This document shows positions 1 to 13,833 of a stretch of DNA of 40,405 bases, in pieces; position 1 is the first letter of the stretch, and each line of letters starts with the position of its first letter. Made by a program: the position numbers and the translations under genes. The stretch spans positions 1 through 40,405 of the forward strand of contig LSSL01002694.1 of NCBI GenBank assembly GCA_001953115.1, in the 5' to 3' direction. Source of the stretch: Smittium mucronatum (Eukaryota > Kickxellomycota > Harpellomycetes > Harpellales > Legeriomycetaceae). Under the pieces are notes generated by a model. It did no database searches. It was not told the DNA's origin and saw only the letters and a program-made list of their open reading frames with translations.

Positions 1-367
1 GATATTGACTATACAGTTTTTTTATGAATCTTTATTTGGTTTTTTCTAAATCCGATAATTTATTTTGAGTACTAATATGGGGGTTTTTAATTTTTTTTAA
101 TAAAATGATTGGTTTCTCGAAGTTTCCCGAAATTTATACAAAAATTGAAAAAGTATTGATTATTCCAAAAAACAAGTTTTTTTAATACTCCCATTTTTAT
201 TTTGATTATTTTTATTTGAAACACCTATTAATTTTATAGGTTAGTTAAATGTGCGTAAAACGTGAAGCTGGTGCAATAAAAAGATTTATTGTGTGATTTT
301 TTTTATAATCATTATTTTTCCCACTATAATTATAATATATTTTATAATCGATACACATGCCAAGGTG

Positions 368-422
368 TTCGATCTTTAACCAATGGTTCACATGAAAGTA
401 AAATTAGAGTAAAAAGATCGAA
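368..422. repeat. 10-bp inverted repeat (hairpin)
   Basis: TTCGATCTTT at 368-377 is matched by its exact reverse complement AAAGATCGAA at 413-422, leaving a 35-nt loop. The loop holds a smaller palindrome, AACCAATGGTT. The arms are less A+T-rich than the surroundings. No function is evident; it could be a remnant of a small foldback element. Confidence 0.5.
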
Positions 423-1683
423 TAATGGAAGACACTATAGGAATATTTACTAATTTAAAACTCAGATTTATTTTTTTATAGAAACAATAATTTTCCTGAT
501 TAGGAACTCTGTAAATTTTTATTTATAAATTTTTCACTCTTTAAAATGATTAGCTGTAATTTTATAAAATATAACATAATATAGGCGTTTTTAGAGCCAA
601 AATTAAATTACAATCAATGCTTCCCATTCATTCTTAAGAAATAATATATTATTGGAATGGAAAAAAGGGTCTATTGGAATGGAAATCCCTGTAAAGGATA
701 AATATTTGGAAATTTTTAAAGTTATAGTAATGTTGAAATTTTTTTTAAAGTTATGGGGAGATTTTATGCATGATTAGATATCCCAAAGCAATTTATGACC
801 ATATAGCTATACCCAACCCAATATATTATAAATAAGTGAAATATTTTAACTCTAAGATATATATAAGAAAAAAAAAATCAAGCTTAATTTTAATGGTCGC
901 TCTTTTGTAATATTAATTCCTTGAAATTTTTTTCCATTAAATCTACCTCGTAAAAACATATATCAAACTATAAGAAGATATTTTTTAATTTCTGAAAGCC
1001 TCCTCAACATAAACCTCATTTAAAAGTGCTTTTGATATGGGCCGAATTTTTTCTATTAAAAAGACATGACTTAGAAAACTAATCAAAATGATTTATTATT
1101 ATTTCATGAGGTTTTCCTGGGTAAAATAATGATCAATATTGAAGATAGATATGATTTTTTCTTTTTCATTTATATTATCACACTTAGATATTCTAAATAT
1201 CCTGATATCTCAGTAAGTACTTGTAAATTTTTAATTAAATATAAAAAAATCAATTAGGAATAAATTTAGCCAAAATTTAATATAATATAATCTAATTTAA
1301 TTCAAATAATTATTATCTTGCTCAAATATATTTCTTCCCCCTTAAAATAAGATGAAGTATAGGTTAATTCTGGTTATAAAATTTTAGTGAAGATAGTTTT
1401 TAGTAGTTTTGATAAAAAATATAGGTTCTTAAATAATTTTTCCCTCCATTTCATTGCTCATTAAATGATCTTTTACCAATTCTAGAAACAATTTTTTTGG
1501 GGGAAACTCTTTAGATCCATGCATTAAGTATAATTTTGTATATAAATGATGCAAGTTAAATTTATTTATTCAGAGATATAAAAAGGTTTGAATATTTTTA
1601 GATCTGGTTTGAAACTCAATAATTTTTTTTATTTAATGGAAAAGTTTCTATGAAGTCCTATCTACCTTTCTAAATTCTTTAAT

Positions 1684-1693
1684 GGGGGGGGGG
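1684..1693. repeat. poly-G tract (G10)
   Basis: A run of ten G in a region that is otherwise almost all A/T. One of four such tracts of 10-11 bp in the window (1684, 4195, 6938, 39953). Such runs can form G-quadruplex-like structures and are length-unstable in other genomes. Confidence 0.9.
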
Positions 1694-4172
1694 TTTAGCA
1701 GGAGTGTTTTCTAACCTGTGATTGAATTGTGATAGCCGTTAAAATATTTGTTTGTGAATATATAGTGGAGAATACAGGGCCAGGATATTTTCTTGATGAT
1801 TATTTCAGATCCATTTAAATATACTGATGATGATTCTAGGTAACAATTTTTCGTGAAAATTTACAAAAAAATTAGTATTATTATTTGTAAACTGCGTGCA
1901 CATGAGGTTTTTATTCAGGAAATATAGGGTTTTTTCATAGTTCATTTTGAAACTATTATAAAAAAAATTTCGTAAAAATTTATAATTAATCGAATTTTTC
2001 TTGAATTCTCAATAAATTTAAAGTTTTCCTCCATAAAAATTGAGATAACTCTTGGAATTTTATCGATGATATGAAAAATTTTAATGACCCTGAAAATTCT
2101 AGTGATTTTCAATTTTTTCGATGAAACCCACTTTTAATTTAATTTATTAGGATTTTTTGAAGATTTTATAAGAGAAGAGCTCTTTTATTGCTATAAACTG
2201 ATATTATTGGTGTTTTTTTATCCTTTTAATGTAAATAAAACTACGGAAACTTCATTGATTAATAGATATTTTTCTATAAATTTAGTAATTAGGAGGTTTT
2301 AAAAGTGTAATGGGAAGAGTTTTAGATTTTCCACATTATTTTTTTAATAAACTTTGAAGCTAAATTGAAAATAACTATCTTCAAACTACAAAAACTCAAT
2401 TTTCACATTTTTTTACCCCAATTTTCTCAGATTATCCCAAAATTGGATATTTATGACATAATATATTGATATTTTCACATTTTAAATTAAAAATAATAAA
2501 TAATAAAAATTTGGATTAACTTAAAACTATCTAGCAAAAATACATACTTTTTCGATTTATGGAGGTATTAGATAGTTCTAATCTGTTTTTTTTGAAAGAG
2601 TATATGATTTTTTTACTCCGTTCCAATGAAATTAGAATTAAACACTAAAGGAGCATATTTATTTCATCTTGAAGTTTTTTAAATACCTCAATCTCACTTT
2701 TATGAGATATTTCTTGTATTTTGAGACCATATGAAGTGATTTTAAGAAAAATTATCTCAATAAATAATTTGAATACTATGTTTTATGTAAAAAAAATCTA
2801 TATTGATACTTAGTCATGTTATAAAATTAATAATTTCTGTTTAATCCGTTTTAAAATAATTAAATATGAGTTTTTCTAAGAAAGTAGAGTTCCTTTCCAG
2901 AAATAGATAGAATAATTATGATTCAAATTACCTAATCTATAAACCAATCCAATTGAAAAATATATATACGAGTTTCTTTATTTTAATTCTATCGATAAGA
3001 ATTTCTGATCATCACAATAAAAAAATATTACCTAATATATCTCCTTTCCGGAAAATTTTGTAAGTTTATTCCTTTAATATTCCATAAATACAAGTTTATT
3101 TATTAAGCGATTTCGAGTTAGATGCTGTTTATATTGAAAAATCCCAAACTATTTTATTATTAAATAATCATGAAAACACTTTTTTAAAAATGATCATACT
3201 GACCTATCTTTTTAATTTTTTCTATTAGCATGAAAAAAATTCACCAGTTTTTTTATTTGAGAAACCCTTTTTTTTTTGCATGAAAATGGATTTTTTTAAC
3301 AGCTTAAAATAGGATTTTTCTGAAAGTTTCACTATTATTCAATTCTTACAGAAAATTACATAAAAAAACCTGAAGCATAAAAAAATTTTTTTGAGAAAAA
3401 AAATTCACAAAATTTCCAACTCAAATCCAGAAAGAATTACATATAATTATATTAAAAGTTAAAATTTATTTAAAAAAAGTTTCTTCGGTTCAAAAAAGAG
3501 TGTACTCTAAACAAAAAGTTAAATTGGTTTGGGAGGTGAAGGCAAATTTTTTTAAAAAACAAAATAAGATTAGAAGTATAAATGAGCACAAATTTTTGTT
3601 TTTAAATTAAAAAACTTATTAACAGCAAAATATTTTTTAATATTTTATAATCAAATAATTTTCGATTTCACTATTTGATGATTAAAATTTTCAACCGATT
3701 CGATGGGTTTTTATAAACATTCACAATCCTGATTTAAGTAAATCATATTATAATAAGCATTATTAAAAAATAAAACGATAATGTAGTACATAAAATTATT
3801 ATTGATAAGATTAATACTTTTATATTGTAATTTTCACAAAAATTGAATTCTAATGAAATAAATGGTATCAAAAATTTCATTATAAAAAAAGCAAAAATTA
3901 AATATATAAAGGATTCCAAATAAGCTTAAAAAAATTTAATTATGGGATAATATATAATCTCAATCAAAAAAATCACAAATATAGCTATCCATAAAATTGA
4001 AAAATTTTAATTTTTTTAGGTTTGATAAATCCATATAAAAATTAAAAATTAACTAAATAATTTTGGATTTTTTCAAAAATAAAATAAAAGGAATATATAA
4101 TTTGCAATTCCATTTTAATTTTTGTATAAAAAAAATCAAATAGAACTGACTCTGTACTTATAACACTTACTA

Positions 4173-4204
4173 TGTGTGTGTGTGTGTGAATGGAGGGGGG
4201 GGGG
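4173..4204. repeat. (TG)8 microsatellite followed by G10
   Basis: Eight TG units at 4173-4188 are followed after six bases by ten G at 4195-4204. The two G-rich simple repeats side by side stand out in the desert. A minus-strand open frame crosses the tract, but its histidine/threonine run is only a translation of the repeat, so I do not call a gene. Confidence 0.9.
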
Positions 4205-4851
4205 ATTAAAACCAGATTTACTGGTGTCAAAGTGAAATATTACCTTAAAAATTAAAAAAAAAACTAAATCAAATAGAACTCATATCGAGCCTCAAAGATA
4301 GAATAATAGATTATATAAGAAAATACGAAGTATTAAGTAAAGAACATCTAAGTTTTTTCAGTATTAATAATTAATACATATTTTTTAAGAGGTTTTGATC
4401 CCTACTTGAATGTGAAATTTTTTCGTGTATTCGATATCTACGTAATCATGAATGATTTTTTGAAACATATTATCAGGGAAAATTGAAGTTTGATATTGAA
4501 TATAAGTAATTTATTACACAATAATATTTTAATAATTATTAATCAACAATAAATCGATTTTTATTATTTTTATTGTTACAAAAAAATTATTATTTGATTT
4601 TTTTTATTAGAAAATAGATGATTAAGCTCTATTATTTGTTTAACTCTTGAGTACAACTAATTTTTTTTTTTAATATATAGTATAATTAAAAAAAATTCAC
4701 CTAAAAAATAATCTCTGGATAATGAAAATAGATCATTTTATGTCAGATTACCATTTAATTAGATTTTTATTCAGTATTTAAAATTTTTTACCCTGGGTTA
4801 AATTCATTATATTCTCTTATACAGGAAGATTAATTAAAATAAAAAATAAAA

Positions 4852-4945
4852 TTTATTTATTTATTTTACATTATATTCAATAAAAATAAAAAATAATATT
4901 TATTTATTTATTTTACATTATATTCAATAAAAATAAAAATTTCAA
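4852..4945. repeat. 47-bp tandem duplication
   Basis: A unit beginning TTTATTTATTTATTTTACAT at 4852 recurs at 4899, a period of 47 bp, with near-identical sequence through the ATATTC and A-rich second half. The sequence just left of copy one resembles the end of the unit, so the array may once have had part of a third copy. It looks like recent slippage or unequal exchange in AT-rich DNA. Confidence 0.85.
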
Positions 4946-5855
4946 AGGATTATTATATTTAAACTATTAAATTGTTAAAAAATTAATGCAATCAAATTCA
5001 AATTATACCAAAAGGTTTTATTTTTAATTATCATTAAATTAAATTAAAATTTTGTTTTTATTAGTTTCAAAAAGATTATTTCATAAAATAAAAATATATT
5101 TCACCACCATTGATTTCACAGTACGAAAAAAATATCGCATCCACTTAAGTATCACACCCTATTAAAAAAGATAAAGCAGATTTTGTACTACGGCAGCTAA
5201 ATATATATATATAATATATCAACATGATTTTAAAATTAAAATGAATTATTAAAACATATAAATTTTTTTGAAGAATCCCATGATAATTAATCAAAAAAAT
5301 TCCAATCAAAAACTTGTGTTTTAAAAAAGCCCTTTTCGTATTTTCTAAGAAAATATGGTATAAATGATTAAAATCGTATTAAAAATACTTTTTTTAATTT
5401 TATTATTTTTAAAACTCTATATTCCCTGATATTATGAAAATTTTTTATTAGATATTTAAAAAATTGAATCTGAAAACCAAAATTTTAAAATTTCCAAAAA
5501 AAGAAGGTTAAAGCTAGAAAAATTATTTTTTATTTTTTACTTATGCTTTATAAATAAAGAAAATTGTTTAAGCTAATTAATTAAATAACTTTTTTATTTC
5601 AGTTTAAAATTAATACAATACATAAATCAAAGTAAACGTCAATTATTTTCAAAATTTTAGAAAAGTTTATAAATTACGCTTTCCCCCTTTAAAATAAATT
5701 CTTATTGGGAGAGAAACAAGTAAAGATATGTATTTTGTGCATTCAATATTTATTAATACGCGATAAAGCTACTTTATTTTACATTTTTTAAAATTTTTAA
5801 TTTTAATCCAATGAGATACAAAATAATTAAGAATCAAATAGATGATGTATGAAGA

Positions 5856-5941
5856 AAAGCTCTATTTTTTTGGTTTAAAAATATAAATTTCTGGTATTAA
5901 AATTTATAATTAATTAATTGGTTGCAAAAAAATAGAGCTTT
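5856..5941. repeat. 86-bp nested hairpin with 17-bp perfect outer stem
   Basis: AAAGCTCTATTTTTTTG at 5856-5872 is matched exactly by its reverse complement at 5925-5941. Inside lies a second perfect stem, TATAAATTT near 5882-5890 against AAATTTATA near 5900-5908. The whole 86-bp unit can fold as one long interrupted hairpin. It has the size of a small MITE or a small-RNA precursor, but there is no direct evidence for either. I saw no obvious target-site duplication. Confidence 0.7.
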
Positions 5942-6534
5942 ATTACACTTTTAACAAAATCTATGAGTTTTTTGTAAATTTTATGACGATTTTTACAAAT
6001 CTAACAGTAAAAATAATAATATTACACTATTATACATTTTATATAATCTTTTGAAATCAAGTAAAAATTCCCAAAAAACCTTCTAAAATTTAAATGAAGA
6101 CACAAATATAATTTAATAATATATTGATTTATTTTGGGGATGAAAAAAATTATTTTTATTCATGTATTAGCTTTTCAAGCTCTAAAAAATTTAAAAATTA
6201 CATCTATTAATAACAATATTAAAGTGAGAGATAATTTTTTTCTTTAAATTATGAACTTCTTCGGCTAAATATCAGTTAAAATTGATAGTTAAATCATTTT
6301 CATCATTTATGTGATTCCTGCAAAACTTCTTGTATTTGATGCAAAACTCTGGCTTATCAAAAATTAATTGTTTTAATATTTACCTGATAAGTCAAAGTAT
6401 TAAAACATTAAAATCGATATAAAATTTATAGATGAAATTTGAAATAATTTTTTTTGGGATTTTTTCATTTTATGGTTATATCCAAAAGAGAAAATTAATA
6501 AATTATAAAAAGAAAAATTATCTTATAAAATTGG

Positions 6535-6549
6535 TATATATATATATAT
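6535..6549. repeat. (TA)7 microsatellite
   Basis: Seven TA units within AT-rich DNA. Comparable (AT)8-9 arrays lie at 13,666-13,681, 13,815-13,833, 21,521-21,538 and 23,599-23,618. No gene is associated with it. Confidence 0.85.
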
Positions 6550-6937
6550 TTATATACGTAAAAAAAGAAATCACTCAAAAAAATAATATACATAAAATAG
6601 AACAAAAATGATATATTCGATATTATTTTCTCAAAAAAATTTTAAATTGATATTAAAAAAATCTTTGGATTTCTCAAAAAAATTTAAGTAATTTCAAAAT
6701 ATAGTATATAATTTTCTAGAAATAATCTCGAATGATATAAATTTATCAATTAAATAAATAACTGGTGTCCAATTTTAGTATTTAAAAACAAAAAAACCTT
6801 ATTTTAAATTAATTTAGAAACTCAGTATAAAATTTATCAAGAGAGAAAATACGTGATAAAATCAATGTTTTAGCAGACTGTTGATTATATTAATATATAA
6901 CAAAAAATATGATTAACTTGATTCCAAAATAAATACA

Positions 6938-6948
6938 CCCCCCCCCCC
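6938..6948. repeat. poly-C tract (C11)
   Basis: Eleven consecutive C in AT-rich DNA, the longest of the four G/C homopolymers in the window. Confidence 0.9.
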
Positions 6949-9900
6949 ATTTATGATCAGCTTGGATACAACTCTCCTATATAATAAAACTTCTATCACT
7001 TGAAACATAATTTATCTCTTAAAAAAAACATGGGTTAAATCTAAAAACAATGGGGTGTTTTATTCTATTAATTTTATCAATTTCAAAATATCTTCATTCT
7101 GAATAATAAATTTTTTTTATTAATATTATAAAATTAATATGCGTGCATTGAAACCTAAATTAACCAGTAAATAAAGTAATTTTTGGATATAAATTCAATT
7201 ATAACTTGATATAAAATTTATCATATTTAGCGTTTTCCCAAATAAGTTCCATAAAATTTAATAAATCACTTTCTAAAAAAATTAAATGAAAAAGGTTAAA
7301 TATTAAGTGCTACCGAAATTAAATTAGGAATATTTATAGTTAAATAGCCAGAGATAAATCAGAATTATTATAAATATTAAATTTCAACTTAATATCAATA
7401 AATAATTTAGAAAATATTTAATATATTAATTGATATTAGTTTGTGAAAGTTTTATAAAGGTTTAATTTTAATTATAAGAAATATTTATTGATTTAAATTA
7501 TATAATTTTCACTTAATATATTATACTCCTGTTATATGGAACTTTAATAAAAAATTTCAATATAATTGAGGTGATAATTTCAGTTAGCGAAAAGAGGTGC
7601 TTGCACTAGAGACTGTGAAACTTGTCAGTAATTTTTTTTAGTAAAATAGTAATTTAAAAAATTCCTTATTAATAATTTACTATTTTTTTATGTTATTAAA
7701 TGGTGATTTCAAGTTATAACTTAAAATCATTCGGGGATTAATAAATTTTCTTTTAATTAATTATTAATAGCAATACAATTTAAACAATTATAGACTCCGA
7801 AATATCAATTAATATTATTTTTAAAAAATATTATTGAGCACACAGAAAATATAACTAAAAAAAAAAACTTTATAAAGAAAAATTCTAACAGTGAATTTAG
7901 AAAAAAATAAAAGTTCGAAATTTTATTTTTTTAATTTAAAGTGAAAAATGTTTTATTTATGACATCATTTCTATACTTATGGGTAAAAAATGGAATATAA
8001 TCGCCATTTTTTAAAATAAAAATTTCAATTTTTACTAGATAAAATACTAACCTGATACTCCCAAAAAAAATTTCATAACGGGTTTTTGTATAAGTGCTTG
8101 AAAAAAGAGGGAAAAAAATATTATCTATATTAAATAGAAGTATTATTATTATCAGAAACTTAAATCGATGGATAAGGTAATAATAATAATAAATATATAA
8201 TATAAAATCAGAAAATTTTTAGCTATGGTGATTTGGGACTCAAATATAAAAATATATCAACATTTATTCTAATAAATAAATAAATATTTACATTTAAAAT
8301 ATAAAAAGTTTAATATACAATTTAATCGAAGAATTTTTTTCAATTTAATAAGAGATTCGTGGAATATTAACCTAGGCTAATTTTTTCAATTAAGCAAACT
8401 AAATAATCTTAAATATAATATATTTTACTTTTTTTCTATAAATTTTTGAATTTCCCGTGCAAACTTTTTTATCCTTTATTCTTTTATATTTAGAAAATAA
8501 ATTTAGATATAGAAGTGATTAATTATAAACGTGTTTAAAAGAATTAAAATAATTTAAAAGTAAAATTAATTAGTTTTTTAATTAAAAAATTTATTCTTTT
8601 TAGATTGAAATAATTTTAATCAGTTTTGAGGCTTGATTTTTATGTTTTTTTGGTGCAAAATCAACTAAAATTATATCACCAATTTACTATTATGGTTGGA
8701 AATAGTAATGAATGCAAGCATAAAACCCAAATAAAGTTATCCAAAAGAGCTTAAATGTAAAAAATAATAATTATATTTTAAACTCTGTGTAATCTAAAAC
8801 ATCATCTGAAGGATATTTACGAGTTCAAAATCCATGTGGGTCTCAGGTTCTCTCAGAATATTATTTTTATTAAATTTTTATCAGCTACCAAACTTCTTTG
8901 GAGGACTTATTTTTTATTAAAAACGATAAATTTTATTTATTATACAGGGTTAAATTGGTATCAAGTGACAAATATTCGCTAAAATTTTCTTAATTGTTTT
9001 ATTTATAAAACCTCAGTATTTATACTCACTTCAGGAAATATATTTAAAGTTTTTTTGGGTTATTGTTCTCAAAATTTATCCATAAAGAAAAAAAAATTAG
9101 TCCTAAAGTGGAGCTTTTTCATTTATTAAGATATTTTTTTCTATAATAAAACGCACGTTTTTAATATAATTTTTGGTTCAAAATTCTAAATTAAAATCTA
9201 GTAATTAAATGAAAAATATCTAAATTATACTAACAGATGATATTTTTATTCAATCTTACTTATTGAAAACGAAATCGAAATCAAAATTAAATCATGTAAA
9301 TGAAAAATATAATAGAAATCAAATTTTGGTAACTAAAATTAAAAGAAATAATTTTTGATTTTATTATCGATATTTTTAGGAAAAAACCTTTGTTTGGTTA
9401 ATTTAAAAATTTGAAAATTTGAATTAATCCACCTATTTAAAACCTATATATTATATGTCACCAACCAATTTTTTTTGAAATTATAGAGCCTAAATATTGG
9501 TAAAGAATATTAAATCTGCACTATTTTTGGTATTTTTTTCTTGGGGTTTAAAAATATATTAAAATAGTTTTAAATTCAATGAAATTTAGCAAATTTATAG
9601 CAGAAAATATCGAAAAAAAATGAAAAAAAAAATTTTATATTTAATTTTTCTAAATTTAATTTGTAAATATTATTAATAATAAGACTTAATAAATGATTTT
9701 TTCTGAGATTAGATGTGTTAAGATTAAAATTCGAGGTTTATTTTAAAGCTTTATAGAATTAATTTTTTTTATAAATAATGAAAATTTTACTGCATTAGAT
9801 CAAATGAATAATACTTGATCAATACTAGAAATTTTATTGATATTTAGTCATTACTGATATAAGATATATATAAATATAGGTCTAGCTTTCAAAAAGTAGA

Positions 9901-12900
9901 TTACGAAGATATTAATTTGTCTCTTAGATATTCATGTATTTTACAAGACGATATTTTCATTTTTTAGGTGGAAATTATTCATGATACTTAAAAATATTTC
10001 AAAAAATAAAAAAGAAACATATTTGATAGAAAAAAAAACAAATTTTGTTTTAAAAATCCAAAAGTTAATTTATTTTTCAAATAAAGTAAAAAAAAAAAAA
10101 AAGATTTAGGCACAATTAGCAAATTTTAAATTAAATTACGAAAATAAACGTGAATTTCTTTTTCAAATTTATTCGAAAAACAATTAATAATGACTAGTCA
10201 AGATTTAAAAATTATTAACTTATACATTGCTTAGGGGATATTATATACGAATAATTGGACAAATTTATACATTATAAGATGGATAGAATTTATTGCAACC
10301 ATTCTGAAAATTTAGACTTTATTAAAGGTTACTATTATTAAGAGCCACAAGATATCTTCTTTTATACAAATTAATTATTCGAATTATAAAAAAATTAAGA
10401 ATTATCGATTTTATTCCAAAAATGTTTTAAGAAAAGTGAATTTTATCCACTTTTATGTTATTTGGAAGAAATTTTAGGGTTTAAATACTATTAAATTTTA
10501 ATCTTAAATACTTGATGCTTCATTTTTTCTATCAGTTTAGAAGATTTTTTTACCTATAGGTTTTAAAATATACCTAAATTTACCTAAATTTATTCTTTTT
10601 ACTTAGTTTGTAACATAAATTAACATTTGTATTTTTAAACCAAAATTTGAATAGATTTATCTAATTTTATCACTAACTATCAAATTTAAAACAATAGTAA
10701 AATTTAGCTATTAAAATATACGCAATAGTTTTTATAATAATGATAATAAATTTGATTGTAAAATATTTCAGCTTCATCACTAATGACTATGTTTGGCACA
10801 TTTTTTACTCTTAGACTAAAACGAGTACAATTTTCTGTGCAATTTGAATAAATTTGAATGAAATTAAAATACTAATTATATGTGTATATATTTCAACTCA
10901 TATTACTTTAGTTTATTTTAGCTTATTTTAGTTTTTTTTCGGATATTTAGATATACTTTTAAAAAAAACATAAATAATAAAGACACAAATATAGACATTT
11001 TTTTTGATACTAAACTATAATAGAGTCGAATGAATTCAAAATTTAATCTTAATTTTATTATAAAAATTAATTTTAAATTATAATAAAACCTTTTTTCATT
11101 TTCAATTTTCCAAAAAGACAGATGGGTTTTTAAAACCTTCTATTTTTTAAATTTTTCTTGAGCTATTCTCTATCTCTTGCATAGACTTAATATTTTTATA
11201 AATTAAAAAATCTAAGTTTTTTTCTTTTTTTAATCTCCTAAAAAAATAATTATTATGGTTAAAATTTTCAATTTAAATATGATTTTTTTTGAAAAATAAT
11301 AGTAATAGTATTTGATGATCCGTTTTATTTTTTTGAAATTTTCAAAATCACACAAAATCATATTTTTGCTCATATCACATTTAAGCATTAATTTGGCTGA
11401 AGTATTCAAAAAAATACCAATTTCCTCAAAATTTTGCAAAATGTTCTTTTTTTTCTTTTTTTATCTCTTTAGTATTTAAGGTGTGTGTTGATATGATATT
11501 CATGTGGATGTAGCCTTTTTTGGTTGATTTTGTTACAATTTATTATGATCCAATTTTTTGAATAGTATTTTTGGATAATATTAGTAAATTGTCTTAGAGT
11601 AGTATTTTTAGATTATCAAATACTACTCTCATGAAGTATTTATGCAAATAAAATAATTTTAGTTCTGGCTTTAAAAATCAACTCATATAATTGGTAATTT
11701 TTTCAAATCTAGGTAAAAAATCTGTGTTTTTCGGGAATGATGCAAATTTTGTTAGAGGTTTAATAATTATCTACCAAAGAAATTTTATTTTTTTCATAAT
11801 AAATGCAAATATTAGATTAAGGCTTATTTTATATACTATTACTGGATATATATTTAATATTTCTATTTTTATTATTCTATATTATATTAGTATCTCTAAT
11901 AAAACTCAAAAGATTCCTTCAAACTGAAAAAAATAAGAAATTAAAGGGTTTTTATTTTGTATTTTTATTTTCATTCTATTTCTTAATTATCTTTTTTTTT
12001 GAAGATTCCTATATTATATTGATCCTTTAATTACAATATAATGAAATATGTTTTAAAATTATATTAATCATTTTTTTTAAAATAGTTTTCCTAAAATATT
12101 AAAATTATTTTTATTATATACTGATTACATTATCAATAATTTTACTTGATTGAAGTTAGTTCCAAAACCACATCGGCTCAAAATTTCCAAAAAAAAATTT
12201 CACAAAAACATAAGAATCACATTGAAAAAAAATAAAATTACATTTGCATAGGGGTCAAATCTACATAAATTATATTTATATCTATATTTTATAATAGTAA
12301 TTATTGATTGAAAAGGAAAAAATAATAGTGAAAAAATTTCTTATCCGGTGATTCGAAGTATAACTTTTTGTAAATATTTTAGGTTTTCTTTATAATAAAC
12401 TAAAGTGGATTTTAAAAAACTTCAGTTATCATTAAAAGAATAATCATAATATTTTAATGTAGTGGATGGTTATCTATTGTTTTTTTTGAATTTTTTTTCT
12501 TAAAACCAGCCTTCGCTTTTTATAAATTGGTATTTTCTATTATAATTCTTTAATTTTGATGAATAAGTGATATTTAAATAATAAAATTATGATTTTAAAA
12601 AAAAATTAAATGAAGCCTGCTCTTTTGAGAGATATAAATTGTTAAAAAGAGGGAATTATATTGGAAATAAATGACTTTTTTCTAAATAATGTTAAATTCG
12701 AGTTTTTTATTTCAAAAAAAATAATAAGTTTGGCAATTGAAAAATCAATAGACATAAATATAACAAGTATTTAAAATATTTAACCAAAAAAAATAAAACA
12801 TCTTTAGTCATTAAACGCTTAATTAATAAATTTTTTATTTAAATAATATAATTTCATAGGGATTAATCCTCAATAATAAATTTTTTGCTCTATTATAGCC

Positions 12901-13665
12901 AATCAGTTCATAAAAAAATTTCATTCAATATAAAATGCTTTAGCGAATTTATCTGCTTTTATAAATACCATTTATACAAGAATTGCTTATTTTTTAAATA
13001 GTTGAAGTGTTATTTTCTCATTTGTCTTGATAATAAATACTTGTGATCTTTTGATAAAACAAATTCAATTAGCTAATATTTATTATTATGTATTAAAATT
13101 AACCATTAAGCAATTAATTTAGTTTTAATTTAATTGAAAAATTATCTTAGTGAATCACGTAAATAGAATTATGTATTCGAAACAAGATATTTTTTGAAAT
13201 ATATTAATATAAGTAGTCGATAAAATCGTTTTCTTGTTGCTTTTTTGCAAAAATAATCTAATTAATAAATGTATTGGCATATAAATTCAAATTAGCGCCT
13301 TCATGATATAATTGTGGTTTATATTTTAAAATTATTTAAATATCCTGTTTGAGACACAATAAAACTTCTAGAATATATATTAAAAAAATGTGGCATATTT
13401 AAACATAAAAGTTGTTAGCATGATATAATAAAAAATAAATAAATAAATTTCTTCTCTAAATACATATCATAATTTAGTGTGTTAAAAGTGTCATTATCAA
13501 TTATAGTAATACTATTAATACATTTTTTTAAAATAATCGACCTGAAGACGGCTATTTTAATAAATATAAAATTTATCAAATAGTTATATAGAGAGAGTTT
13601 AATTTTATTGATTTTTTCCCCATCATTTTCACATGGTAAAAAAACCTAGCTTTTATGTTGCATCA

Positions 13666-13833
13666 ATATATATATATATATTAGTGAAAATAAATAAGAT
13701 TATATAAATAACGTTTCAACCTTTCATGTCCTGAAATTTCATCTTTTTTTATTTATTTCGACTATTATCTGAAGAGATGATTTTTGTTAAAATTCTTAGT
13801 GGAATAAAATTTATTATATATATATATATATAT
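13666..13833. repeat. two AT dinucleotide arrays
   Basis: (AT)8 at 13,666-13,681 and (TA)9 at about 13,815-13,833, separated by ordinary AT-rich sequence. These are simple sequence repeats with no associated gene. Confidence 0.85.

Noticed and set aside
1822..1860. CTGATGA followed by CGTGAAA, resembling a hammerhead ribozyme core
   Set aside because: The second core lacks the required CGAAAC-type sequence and no enclosing stems were found.
4042..4230. Minus-strand 62-codon frame with a His/Thr run
   Set aside because: The run is just the translated (TG)8 repeat and poly-G; no domain or splice partner.
11230..11927. Two small opposite-strand frames (11,230-11,439 and 11,691-11,927)
   Set aside because: Composition is only A/T-rich codons (I, F, Y, N, K) and there is no recognisable domain; expected by chance in AT-rich DNA.
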